Virus record (IMG/VR): IMGVR_UViG_3300042455_000471
Coordinates: 1 to 24,549 of that record
Direction: 5' to 3' (one strand)
Length of the DNA stretch: 24,549 nt
Source: a virus
Below the pieces are notes generated by a model, which saw only the letters and a program-made list of their open reading frames with translations, did not search any database and was not told the origin of the DNA. Positions within the stretch are counted from its first letter, which is position 1, and each line of letters starts with the position of its first letter. Position numbers and translations under genes: made by a program. This document shows positions 7,514-14,380 of the stretch, one piece after another.

Positions 7514-8041
7514 TTATTTGATATTTATTGGTAATGCCGAACTGGACCACACGATGTCGGTTTTGATTTCTTGTAACACATTAAGATCATGAGCTATCCT
7601 TGGTTCGTAGTTTAACACAGCGTTATCTGCTACTAGAAAGAATTTTGAATCGTGATCTTTGGGGAGCATAGACTTATGTATCTCACAAACGGTATCCATA
7701 AACCGCTGTGTTAATTTAATAGTATACAGCATGCCGAGACAAATAGCAAGATCATCTAGCTTGCCGTCGATAACCAAATGCCAAGGGTCAGGCCAAGTGT
7801 TTGGTTGTTGGGGGTCTAAGAAAGGATTGACAAACGGAGCATGGCTCCAGAGTTCAGCAACATCACTTAATGGAGTGGCGCTGACTTCTAAACTATCTCT
7901 GAACTGCTTCCATTTAAATAATCTTTCGTTTCCGTAAAGATCAAACACCGTACGATATTGAATATGATATCGTTCCAGTTTGACCGGAAGACAGCGGATT
8001 TCGATATGACAACAACAGTGTTTCAATTCCACTGTCGCCAT
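7514..8041 (-). CDS. Hypothetical protein, 175 aa, start overlaps tail-spike 3' end
   Basis: I do not recognise the family. The sequence begins MATVELKHCCCHIEIRCLPV, followed by the aromatic and Pro-rich block WSHAPFVNPFLDPQQPNTW and PDPWHLVIDGKLDDLAICLG. Such composition (many W, H, P, D) is typical of a real folded protein, not a shadow. The ATG lies 101 bases inside the spike gene in another frame, with only a weak AAAAGA upstream; no internal ATG before residue 98 is available, so a non-ATG start near 7940 is the alternative. It ends 13 bases before nrdA. Possible roles include a spike chaperone or adaptor, unproven. Confidence 0.65.
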   Translation of the reverse strand: MATVELKHCCCHIEIRCLPVKLERYHIQYRTVFDLYGNERLFKWKQFRDSLEVSATPLSDVAELWSHAPFVNPFLDPQQPNTWPDPWHLVIDGKLDDLAICLGMLYTIKLTQRFMDTVCEIHKSMLPKDHDSKFFLVADNAVLNYEPRIAHDLNVLQEIKTDIVWSSSALPINIK

Positions 8042-9533
8042 CGTTGTCTTTTAATTCTACATTAAAAACAAAATCTGTCATAAGAATCCCCTCTGGTGTA
8101 GATGAACTGGGTGATGAATACACGTAGTTGTCGGAGAATGTAAATTCGCCTACTGACTCAGTGACCATTACCACTATTTGTCCTGCTCGTGAATGATCGC
8201 CTAACTGTAAAACATAATCTATGTAGGTATATCTGTTGAATGCTGCAAATACTGACAGTGGTTTAAAACCGTCTGATAGATAGATTATTTCATAATTCAT
8301 ATCTATCAAACTGACCCTGGAGGCGTTTTCAACTTCTGTTATTGCAGGTCTAGTACTCACTGCGGTGAATCCTGCTGCTTGATGTCTGTTGCTGGTGCTG
8401 TCAATCACAGTATTGCCATTTTTCTCTCCAAACTTGACGATACTGGATGTTGGCGTGGCTGCGTTGTTGGTGTTGTTGCCGCAGTTGATGAATCTGGAAC
8501 GTTGTATAACTGTGCCTGTACCATTGTCAGATATAAAGGCGTGTGCGGCAATTTCTTCAAACTCACAGTCAAAGACACGCCATAGGTTTCCTTGGCCGGG
8601 TACACCGTTAATCACTATTGCGGTGTTGCAGACAAAAAATCTACAGCCGTCAAATTTCACGCTGGTATCAAAACTTGGCGGAGCACTGGAATCTATGGTA
8701 ATCTGATCAGATCTCACGGCCAACGGAGTTGATTGCCACACACAGTCTTTGAGCGTGATGTTGGTTACTTTAGTACCATCAAGACTGTTTTCCCAGTACA
8801 ATGATGGATTGGAGTTTTGAATATCACCAACGATAGGGTCTCCCAACACATAGCCGCTGGTCCATTTTACATTGGTGAACGCACTATCTGCTACTCCGGT
8901 TAATACCGTTTGACCTTGATTGTGATCAATTGTTAAATTACTGATATTGACATCGGTTGGTCTATTGCCACTGGTGAATTCTGCAACTTCTTGACCGTTA
9001 GCTGTGACAAATAAAATACTGTTGTTGCCTATCTGCAGAATAGCACCGTCTCTGGTTTCGCCTTGTATCTTTGCCGTGCTAGGAATTTTTAAGTTGCTGC
9101 TGAAAAAATATGTGCCGTTGGGGATCAGCAGAGTTTTTTTGAATCTAGGATCTATGTTTCTAAACAATTCATTCAAGGCATTTTGAAAAAATGGCACACA
9201 GTCTGTGCTGCCATCCGGTATGGCTCCAAAATCCAACACACTGACATATTCATCTAATTTGGTCTGAAGTGACCTGGCAACACTTTGCGCTATAGAAGGT
9301 TCAGATTCACTGAATCTATAACTGGCTGCAAGTTCTAATATGTTATCATGCTCGGTGAGCACTTTGGTATTGCCAACATAAGGGGCACCGTCAGCCACGC
9401 TGCCGTTACCTATGAACAGTTCCTGGGAATCTACTGCCCATGCAAATTCTGCCGCGCTCAGTTGAGGAACACCGATTCCTGCATTTTTAAGGCCTCTTCT
9501 GACCTGGATTTTTGATATCTGGACAACAGCCAT
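7941..9533 (-). CDS. Tail spike/fibre with Mtd-N-like anchor and pectate-lyase-type beta-helix
   Basis: The 530-aa protein has an N-terminal segment (residues 1-60: VQISKIQVRRG, AAEFAWAVDSQELFIGNG) that matches the short N-terminal fold of phage tropism-determinant and other baseplate-attached fibres. A linker helix (about 70-92) leads to VLDFGAIPDGSTDCVPFFQNAL, the signature start of the pectate-lyase-3/tail-spike right-handed beta-helix, followed by many short N/T/S-rich coils (IQGETRDGAILQIGN, TDVNISNLTIDH, IVINGVPGQGNLW). The C-terminus YSISYGV is a typical trimer-end strand. Such spikes bind, and often cleave, surface polysaccharide. Catalytic residues cannot be assigned. A late-promoter-like motif lies 24 bases upstream. 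Confidence 0.88.
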   Translation of the reverse strand: MAVVQISKIQVRRGLKNAGIGVPQLSAAEFAWAVDSQELFIGNGSVADGAPYVGNTKVLTEHDNILELAASYRFSESEPSIAQSVARSLQTKLDEYVSVLDFGAIPDGSTDCVPFFQNALNELFRNIDPRFKKTLLIPNGTYFFSSNLKIPSTAKIQGETRDGAILQIGNNSILFVTANGQEVAEFTSGNRPTDVNISNLTIDHNQGQTVLTGVADSAFTNVKWTSGYVLGDPIVGDIQNSNPSLYWENSLDGTKVTNITLKDCVWQSTPLAVRSDQITIDSSAPPSFDTSVKFDGCRFFVCNTAIVINGVPGQGNLWRVFDCEFEEIAAHAFISDNGTGTVIQRSRFINCGNNTNNAATPTSSIVKFGEKNGNTVIDSTSNRHQAAGFTAVSTRPAITEVENASRVSLIDMNYEIIYLSDGFKPLSVFAAFNRYTYIDYVLQLGDHSRAGQIVVMVTESVGEFTFSDNYVYSSPSSSTPEGILMTDFVFNVELKDNDGDSGIETLLLSYRNPLSSGQTGTISYSISYGV

Positions 9534-9556
9534 AGTAGTAAATTCCCGTTATAGAG

Positions 9557-9564
9557 TATTTATC
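9557..9564 (-). promoter_or_regulatory. T4-type late promoter motif (GATAAATA) before the tail spike
   Basis: The minus strand reads GATAAATA, which would place the transcription start near 9551 and leave a leader of about 18 bases before the spike ATG at 9533. It overlaps the stop of the nuclease gene. The fit to a late structural gene supports it. Confidence 0.5.
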
Positions 9565-10255
9565 TTCCTAGACTGTAGTATTCCTCTACCTTGTTTAACC
9601 AAGCGTCCTGCCATTTGTTGAAGTCTGCAGGCTCTAGAGTAAACTGTTGATATTCAAAAGCACGACTGCACATAAAGATAACACCCTTGCGAATATCTGT
9701 GCCGTAGACTTCATTATGTGCTAGTATATAGGCCATCAGTTGTAGATAGTAATCTTCCACCCACTCTGCTTTCTTGGGCTTGTTGGTCTGCTTGTAATCC
9801 ATTACCGCAGGCTCGCCTTCGTGTATGCCCACTAGGTCAGTGGTGCCCGAGAATAGACCGGGAAAGTACAGGCTCTGTTCCATGGCCCATATTTCGTTTA
9901 CCTTGCTTAGTCCGTTTTCAATAATCACATCAGCCATTTTATTGGCCTGTATGTGTACAGGATTATTTCCAGGTTGACGTTGCATGCCGCACACAAAACG
10001 TTCTAGATTGCCGTGCATGGCTGTGCCTACACCTGCGGCTTCTGTGGTAATTTGTTGTGCCTTGGCATGCCCAATTCTATCACGCCATTCATTCAAATGG
10101 GTCATGTCTTTAGTAGCACCAAGTATAGTGGTCACTGATGGAAGGCTTTCGCCGTCCGGAGTAAGATATACTCGCTTGCGAGTAATTGGATCGTTGACCT
10201 GTTGACAGGGCTTATATTGAAATTTTTCTACAAAGGGAGGTGGAGATATAGTCAT
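9560..10255 (-). CDS. PD-(D/E)XK-fold nuclease (RecB/Cas4-like exonuclease family)
   Basis: The 231-aa protein carries PSVTTIL near residue 40, GTAMHGNLERF with H81, LFSGTTDLVG with D140, AVMDYKQTNKP with D153 and K155, and DYYLQLMAY with the Q172-x3-Y176 motif. Together these define a RecB-type PD-(D/E)XK nuclease. These nucleases are widespread in T4-like aquatic phages and probably act in recombination or host DNA degradation; the exact substrate is not known. No Cas4-type cysteine cluster is present. It lies alone between the spike and the acidic-protein block, with a 32-base gap upstream. Confidence 0.88.
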   Translation of the reverse strand: MTISPPPFVEKFQYKPCQQVNDPITRKRVYLTPDGESLPSVTTILGATKDMTHLNEWRDRIGHAKAQQITTEAAGVGTAMHGNLERFVCGMQRQPGNNPVHIQANKMADVIIENGLSKVNEIWAMEQSLYFPGLFSGTTDLVGIHEGEPAVMDYKQTNKPKKAEWVEDYYLQLMAYILAHNEVYGTDIRKGVIFMCSRAFEYQQFTLEPADFNKWQDAWLNKVEEYYSLGR

Positions 10256-10287
10256 ACTGTATATATTACAGGAAAACTACGGGGACG

Positions 10288-10674
10288 TCAAGTCTGGGGT
10301 GTTGCTTGTGATTGTGCCAATTGTCCGGCCGCTGCTGATGCTGCTGTTTGGTCTACTGCTGTTTGACTATCTTCTGGGGATTTGGTTCCGTCACCTTTTG
10401 GCTCTTCGTCTGGTGCACCTGGTACGTTTAGTTCAATGCCGTCAGCGTTAAAATTCTTAACCATCTGCTGAATAGTTGGTATTGAATCGTACATGGCCTT
10501 GAATGTTTCGTAGTCTGCTGTTAGTTCAAATCCATTTGTGGCTAGAACTTTGTTGAGTCCATTCCAATTTAATTTAGCAGGCGCCTTCTTACTGGCGGCA
10601 CGACCAATGTAATTACGAAGAACCATAACGAATCGATCACCTTCATCATCGCCGCTAAATTCAAAAAATCTCAT
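10288..10674 (-). CDS. Hypothetical acidic protein with MRFFEF N-terminus, 128 aa
   Basis: The N-terminal half (MRFFEFSGDDEGDRFVMVLR through GLNKVLATNGFELTADYETF) looks folded and helical; the C-terminal 45 residues are low-complexity (Pro, Asp, then Gln/Ala/Ser/Thr), probably disordered. The start overlaps the upstream stop by 4 bases (ATGA). Its first residues resemble those of the neighbouring 92-aa protein (MKFFDI) and of the KxDG nucleotidyltransferase (MRAFEF). I cannot assign a family; a virion-internal or scaffold-associated role is possible. Confidence 0.72.
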   Translation of the reverse strand: MRFFEFSGDDEGDRFVMVLRNYIGRAASKKAPAKLNWNGLNKVLATNGFELTADYETFKAMYDSIPTIQQMVKNFNADGIELNVPGAPDEEPKGDGTKSPEDSQTAVDQTAASAAAGQLAQSQATPQT

Positions 10675-10949
10675 TTTATAGCCGCCAACTGTTTTTGTAA
10701 TTCAGCAAGTTCTTCTTGCTTTGATTTTATTTGATCTTGAATTTGTTTTTTTTGATTGGCGCGATCCAACGCCTGCTGTGCCATCATCTTTTGTTGCATC
10801 TGCGGATCTTGAGCAGGAGCAGCAGTAGGTGCAGGACCTGCTGCTGGTGCAGCACCTAACGGCGCTCCAGGGGTGCCAGGAGCAACCGTTGGGGCAAGTT
10901 CTCTAATTTTTAAGAAGTCGCCCTCGTTGGTGATGTCAAAAAATTTCAT
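10671..10949 (-). CDS. Low-complexity/coiled-coil protein with MKFFDI N-terminus, 92 aa
   Basis: Three regions are visible: an N-terminal peptide MKFFDITNEGDFLKIREL, a Pro/Ala/Gly-rich stretch (about residues 19-46), and a C-terminal charged coiled coil (QKKQIQDQIKSKQEELAELQ). It is coupled to both neighbours by ATGA overlaps. Such a design fits a phage assembly, scaffold or linker protein, not an enzyme. The segments TNE-G and IRE-L near the N-terminus resemble prohead-protease sites, a speculative point. No family recognised. Confidence 0.7.
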   Translation of the reverse strand: MKFFDITNEGDFLKIRELAPTVAPGTPGAPLGAAPAAGPAPTAAPAQDPQMQQKMMAQQALDRANQKKQIQDQIKSKQEELAELQKQLAAIK

Positions 10950-12487
10950 CCTGCCAATACTTTCATCAAACGGCTTTGACGATCAATGCTTTCACGCTGT
11001 TCACGTCCTGCATCACCTAGGCCCCCTGCTGCTGGTTCAGCTGCATCAAAGTCGTCACCTGCAACTTCGTCGCCCATATCCATTCCTGGCTCGGCATTCA
11101 TGGCGTCTGGTTCTGCAGGAGCTGCCATGTCTGCACCTGGCTCGCCGCCTAGCATTTCAGCACTTTGTTCTTCGCCAGTAAGTGCTCTCACGCTGGAAGC
11201 TAGGGCCTCGCGAGTAGCTTTGAGATTTTCTAGTGCCGATTGGATAGCCGGAGCTGATGCAGATATAAACTGCTTGGCCTGCTCTTGTCCCATTTCGTCA
11301 CGGATAGAATCGCCTAACTGTAATAGAGTATCGTTCTCCATACCAGAAAGTTCCTCGATCCAACGGCCAACTCTGTCAACCATTGTCTTTGCTGTGACAA
11401 TCGCAGACGCTTGCTGGATTTCACCTTCTCTTAGATTACGCATATTATCTCCTGTATTTTTTGATTCTGTTTCAATTGATTCTTTCATGTTGGCTTCAAT
11501 CCATTGCATGACATCCCAAAGGTCATTGACCAGTTGATTAGGGCGGACTGGTTCGCCGCCACCACGTTCTGCCATTTTAGATTGTGCTCTAATTGCCGCT
11601 AGTAAATTAATTGCATCTTCTGCATTATTAATATACGCTTCATTCTGTAGACTTTCGCCTTGATTAAAAGTTCCATAGTCTTCATCGCCACCATGACCTG
11701 CTGATGCTAGGGCATATGCATCATCGGTGTCGCCGCCTTCGTCGTCTGATCCTTGTACAACATAACTAATTTCGGATTCTAGATCTTGAATATACGAATC
11801 TATATTGCGAAGTTCGCCGCCATCTTGATCGGAATAAGAATTCCAAATTTCATCGATGGCAGACTCAATATCACCCTTGCTTAGAGCCGCCATAATTTTA
11901 TCATAGTCGGGATCACCGTAGCCGCCAATTTCATTCATATCTTCGTCGAATTTCTTAAGAAGATCTACTACCGCTTGTTCGTCAAAGTTGCCACCTTCCG
12001 TCATACCTTCTTGTACTGGTTGGCCATTATCATATTGTCCAAATTGTCCAGCAGGGAAATCGCCTACTTCGTAATCTTCCGGATTAGGTGATTCAGTGTC
12101 AATCCATGCCTGTGCTTCGTCTGGACTATTAAAAGGACCGTGGTATGGATCACGTTGGCCAGAACGTGGTCCCAAGAGCATTACATAGAACGCTTGTGCT
12201 TCTTCTAGTTGTGTGTTGTCAACAATAGGCTCATCACGCTCTGCAAGTTCTGCAACAATAGCATCGTGCATGAACTGTGCCTGTGTTAGAGCATCGTTTT
12301 CCACCGTTTCGTTGAAGTTAGAACTGCTACGGGCCGTGTAGATCTGTGTGCGTAGTTTATTACGTGCATCTTCCAGCTGTTCAACACTGAATGTTTCTAA
12401 GTTTAGTTTACGCCCAAAAGTTTTAGACAACGATTCATTTAGTCTTTTAGATGATCTATTGAATGCAAAAAGGTCTGTTGTTTTCAT
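10946..12487 (-). CDS. Large acidic phage protein, 513 aa, possibly prohead core or internal protein
   Basis: The N-terminal 90 residues (MKTTDLFAFNRSSKRLNESL, FSVEQLEDARNKLRTQI) form a helical domain that resembles a protein conserved in T4-like aquatic phages, as far as I recall it. Residues about 99-130 (AFYVMLLGPRSG, HGPFNSPDEAQAWID) look like a small alpha/beta domain. The middle is very acidic and Gly-rich (GSDDEGGDTDD) and residues 440-500 are Ala/Glu/Asp/Met-rich. No enzyme motif is seen. Acidic low-complexity composition, first position in an ATGA-coupled operon and a late-promoter-like motif suggest a scaffold or internal head protein. This is inference. Confidence 0.75.
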   Translation of the reverse strand: MKTTDLFAFNRSSKRLNESLSKTFGRKLNLETFSVEQLEDARNKLRTQIYTARSSSNFNETVENDALTQAQFMHDAIVAELAERDEPIVDNTQLEEAQAFYVMLLGPRSGQRDPYHGPFNSPDEAQAWIDTESPNPEDYEVGDFPAGQFGQYDNGQPVQEGMTEGGNFDEQAVVDLLKKFDEDMNEIGGYGDPDYDKIMAALSKGDIESAIDEIWNSYSDQDGGELRNIDSYIQDLESEISYVVQGSDDEGGDTDDAYALASAGHGGDEDYGTFNQGESLQNEAYINNAEDAINLLAAIRAQSKMAERGGGEPVRPNQLVNDLWDVMQWIEANMKESIETESKNTGDNMRNLREGEIQQASAIVTAKTMVDRVGRWIEELSGMENDTLLQLGDSIRDEMGQEQAKQFISASAPAIQSALENLKATREALASSVRALTGEEQSAEMLGGEPGADMAAPAEPDAMNAEPGMDMGDEVAGDDFDAAEPAAGGLGDAGREQRESIDRQSRLMKVLAG

Positions 12488-12513
12488 ATTAGTTAAGGTC
12501 CAGAATGATAGTA

Positions 12514-12521
12514 TATTTATT
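12514..12521 (-). promoter_or_regulatory. T4-type late promoter motif (AATAAATA) before the 513-aa gene
   Basis: The minus strand reads AATAAATA, one mismatch from consensus, 27 bases upstream of the ATG at 12487. It sits in the 33-base gap between two genes, partly over the upstream stop. Confidence 0.4.
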
Positions 12522-12961
12522 CATATGCAGGTCAATCGCTGCACAATGTTTTTGGCATTTATAGCTCGATCTCTGCTTTCACAGTATCTAGCCCATAACA
12601 TGTCTGCACGGTTGTGATCATGTTTGAGCTGTGCTTTTTGATATTGAGCACGAAGCATTTGACTGTCATGGTACCAGCGGCCGTACTCCTGATCTGCCCT
12701 ATGCAGCTTATCAGCGTGAATTGACAGTTTGTTTACAGCCAACATATTGGCCAATCGTATGGCTGCTGCATTTAGGTAAATGTCTTTGTAAAGCCAGGTG
12801 TCATTATATCTAAGGTGTTTGACAATGCCTTCGCTGACAATGAGTACATCGCCCACAAGGATTCCTTCTGCGACTTTAACTGGGAGAATTTGATGTTTTT
12901 CAATTAATCTTTGTTGTGCAGAACTAACTACTTGCTCTAAGCGTTTAGAAATGTTAGTCAT
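12521..12961 (-). CDS. Hypothetical phage protein, 146 aa, helical C-terminal half
   Basis: The N-terminal half contains short strands (ILPVKVAEGILVGDVLIVSE) with a Lys/Arg-rich helical lead. From about residue 62 the sequence is strongly helical with regular Ala, Leu, Arg and His (LNAAAIRLANMLAVNKLSIH, ARYCESRDRAINAKNIVQRL). No membrane segment or catalytic motif is seen. The start is unusual: the ATG at 12961 directly follows the T-run of a terminator-like hairpin and has no clear Shine-Dalgarno beyond an AGG within the hairpin. I do not recognise a family. Confidence 0.7.
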   Translation of the reverse strand: MTNISKRLEQVVSSAQQRLIEKHQILPVKVAEGILVGDVLIVSEGIVKHLRYNDTWLYKDIYLNAAAIRLANMLAVNKLSIHADKLHRADQEYGRWYHDSQMLRAQYQKAQLKHDHNRADMLWARYCESRDRAINAKNIVQRLTCI

Positions 12962-12985
12962 AAAAAAAGGACCTATGGCCCTTAT
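12962..12985 (-). terminator. Terminator-like hairpin abutting the next start codon
   Basis: On the minus strand AAGGGCC-ATA-GGTCCTT (one mismatched pair) is followed by a run of seven T and then at once the ATG at 12961. It would end transcripts of the coiled-coil/TM gene 13004-13309, or attenuate the downstream gene. Confidence 0.6.
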
Positions 12986-13003
12986 TTAATTGTATTCAAC
13001 CTG

Positions 13004-13309
13004 TCACTTGAACAAGCTGGCAAATGTTGCAGAGTGGCCGGATAAAAAGCCCAACACTGCTATGCCGCCTGCTGTCATATAGATCCATTTTTGTTTGAAA
13101 CGTTCTAATTCTGTAATTTTACTGGCCAATTGACTATGTTGTTCACAGCTTGCTCCGTACATGTCATCTAATTTGGCCATGACACTGTCGCGAGTCTTGT
13201 CTAGACAGTCGTGCATGTCTTTGACATCAACCTTGATCTCGTCTAATTTTTCGTCTAGGTTTGCTACCTTGGTCTCTACTACACCAAGTCGTTCTACGGT
13301 TGTGGCCAT
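13004..13309 (-). CDS. Coiled-coil plus single-TM protein, XhlA/holin-like topology
   Basis: The 101-aa protein has an N-terminal coiled coil (residues about 5-70: VETKVANLDEKLDEIKVDVK, then HDCLDKTRD and MAKLDDMY) and one C-terminal hydrophobic segment (about 75-90: WIYMTAGGIAVLGFL) with a short tail. This matches the topology of XhlA-type haemolysin/holin accessory proteins, but sequence similarity is only general. C35 and C55 are in the coiled coil. The ribosome site AAGGAAAC precedes the ATG, and a late-promoter-like motif lies about 95 bases upstream. Role in lysis is possible but unproven. Confidence 0.72.
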   Translation of the reverse strand: MATTVERLGVVETKVANLDEKLDEIKVDVKDMHDCLDKTRDSVMAKLDDMYGASCEQHSQLASKITELERFKQKWIYMTAGGIAVLGFLSGHSATFASLFK

Positions 13310-13402
13310 TATGGCTGTTTCCTTTTATGTTAAGTCAAGTGCTCGCTCCGAGCCATGTGCCTAAGTGTTCCGAAATGCCTAATGGTTTTGCCTGTTAAAT
13401 TG

Positions 13403-13410
13403 TATTTATC
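13403..13410 (-). promoter_or_regulatory. T4-type late promoter motif (GATAAATA) before the coiled-coil/TM gene
   Basis: The minus strand reads GATAAATA at the end of the upstream gene, about 94 bases before the ATG at 13309. The leader between holds no ATG-started ORF that I can support. Confidence 0.45.
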
Positions 13411-13810
13411 CCGCTTGTGTGATTTCGTATATCCAAATATTTGCACGATCACCTTTACTAATAAATGCTGCTGGATCTATATCAACTGAATTATTTAGTT
13501 GATTGGTTATAGGAACCCCATTGATATCGTCAATTAACAGGCCAACTGGGTCTTGACCTTTGAGAAAAACACTATCACGTTCTGTATCAAAGTTCCAAGT
13601 CCAATAAGTAGCCTTACCTTCTAGGTCTCTTGGCAACTGTCCGGACTGTTGACTGGGGTCGGACAGAAAGGAAAAATTAGAACGCAGGCCAATTGCCTGT
13701 TGAAGAGCGTTGAAGTTGGCCTGTTGTCCTAATTTCAATTGATCAGTTTCATATCTACTAGCGTGAGTTCTAGTGATGTCTACGAGAGTAATAACTTGAT
13801 AGCGTGCCAT
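13406..13810 (-). CDS. Hypothetical phage protein, 134 aa
   Basis: The sequence starts MARYQVITLVDITRTHASRY and contains LGQQANFNALQQAIGLRSNF, KATYWTWNFDTERD and INGVPITNQLNN. It appears mixed alpha/beta with a Trp-rich centre and is probably a small soluble protein. I recall similar small proteins in T4-like aquatic phages but cannot give a function. A weaker promoter-like motif (CGTAAATA, 13821-13828) stands only 11 bases before the ATG, with no Shine-Dalgarno between, so the transcript may have almost no leader. Confidence 0.72.
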   Translation of the reverse strand: MARYQVITLVDITRTHASRYETDQLKLGQQANFNALQQAIGLRSNFSFLSDPSQQSGQLPRDLEGKATYWTWNFDTERDSVFLKGQDPVGLLIDDINGVPITNQLNNSVDIDPAAFISKGDRANIWIYEITQAG

Positions 13811-13846
13811 AATGTGCTACTATTTACGCCTACGATTGACCAGCCA

Positions 13847-13870
13847 ACAAAAAAGCACCCGAAGGTGCTT
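13847..13870 (-). terminator. Rho-independent terminator with UUCG loop
   Basis: On the minus strand AAGCACC-TTCG-GGTGCTT forms a perfect 7-bp stem with the very stable UUCG tetraloop, followed by TTTTGTTG. It ends the transcript of the 121-aa structural-type gene 30 bases after its stop. The same stem and loop recur at 17992-18011. Confidence 0.9.
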
Positions 13871-13900
13871 TAGTGCTTCCCATCCCTGAGAATTAACTAA

Positions 13901-14266
13901 TTAGGTCTGTAGACCAACAAAAGTTGTTGGGTTAGTTACAGTCAATGTACCACCGCCTGTAAATGTCCAAACACCAGAAGATGTACGTGAACCTGCTGCA
14001 ATGATACGGCCTAAACGGATTGCAACTGTGTCAACGTCAAGAGCGTGACCGTCACCGATAAATGCTAGCTCAAGACCGTTGGCCTTGCCTTGCATCAATG
14101 CACCGGTAGTGCCGATTTCATCTGTCAATAGTGACATAGTTGCTGCGTTACGTGCTGTTGCATCGCCGCTGTTATTCAAAACACACTTAAACAGTTTTAG
14201 TTGTAGTGTAGATTGTAGTGTGCCCAATGCTACTGCTGTGGGGTTTACTCTTGTTGTTTCTGCCAT
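13901..14266 (-). CDS. Probable abundant small structural protein, 121 aa
   Basis: The product (MAETTRVNPTAVALGTLQST to FTGGGTLTVTNPTTFVGLQT) is rich in Thr, Ala, Gly and Val with beta-type strands and no catalytic motif, like small capsid decoration or tail proteins. The expression signals are exceptional: an exact TATAAATA late promoter, a perfect 11-bp stem-loop at the predicted mRNA 5' end, a strong AAGGAG Shine-Dalgarno and a strong terminator just after the stop. That makes it a monocistronic, highly expressed late gene. Structural function is inferred from composition and signals; I recognise no named family. Confidence 0.78.
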   Translation of the reverse strand: MAETTRVNPTAVALGTLQSTLQLKLFKCVLNNSGDATARNAATMSLLTDEIGTTGALMQGKANGLELAFIGDGHALDVDTVAIRLGRIIAAGSRTSSGVWTFTGGGTLTVTNPTTFVGLQT

Positions 14267-14288
14267 GATGTTTTCTCCTTATCAATGA

Positions 14289-14335
14289 TCCCGCTCCGGG
14301 ACCGGCAATATATAAGAATCACCTTGATTCTTATA
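14289..14335 (-). promoter_or_regulatory. 5'-UTR stem-loops before the 121-aa late gene
   Basis: On the minus strand an 11-bp perfect stem with an AGG loop spans 14335-14311 (arms ATAAGAATCA / TGATTCTTAT plus one closing pair). A second hairpin, TCCCG-GAG-CGGGA, spans 14301-14289. The first begins within about two bases of the transcription start predicted from the late promoter, so it should cap the mRNA 5' end, an arrangement known to slow decay of mRNAs. Confidence 0.75.
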
Positions 14336-14338
14336 CAG

Positions 14339-14346
14339 TATTTATA
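14339..14346 (-). promoter_or_regulatory. Exact T4-type late promoter (TATAAATA)
   Basis: This is the only exact match to the T4 late consensus that I found in an intergenic position. The predicted start (six bases downstream) is near 14333, 67 bases before the ATG at 14266. In T4 such sites need the phage sigma gp55 with gp33 and the gp45 clamp. Confidence 0.75.
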
Positions 14347-14380
14347 TTGGATTGAAAAAATCACGCCGATACGGCTGATT

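Noticed and set aside
7522-7529. AATAAATA motif upstream of nrdA as a late promoter
   Set aside because: It lies in the end of the preceding gene and nucleotide-metabolism genes are usually expressed early or middle; chance in AT-rich sequence is likely.
7941-9533. Diversity-generating retroelement, suggested by the Mtd-like N-terminus of the spike
   Set aside because: No reverse transcriptase or template repeat is visible, and the C-terminus is a beta-helix, not a C-type-lectin variable domain.
9560-10255. CRISPR Cas4 protein
   Set aside because: The PD-(D/E)XK motifs fit, but the Fe-S cysteine cluster is absent and there is no repeat array; a phage recombination-type nuclease is the better call.
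10986-11537. 183-codon plus-strand frame opposite the 513-aa gene
   Set aside because: It is antisense to an acidic Ala/Glu/Asp-rich gene and its Ser/Pro/Ala-rich product is the expected mirror of that bias.
13335-13394. Minus-strand peptide frame reading QAKPLGISEHLGTWLGAST before a stop
   Set aside because: It looks protein-like and follows a GATAAATA motif, but no ATG, GTG or TTG start exists in frame.
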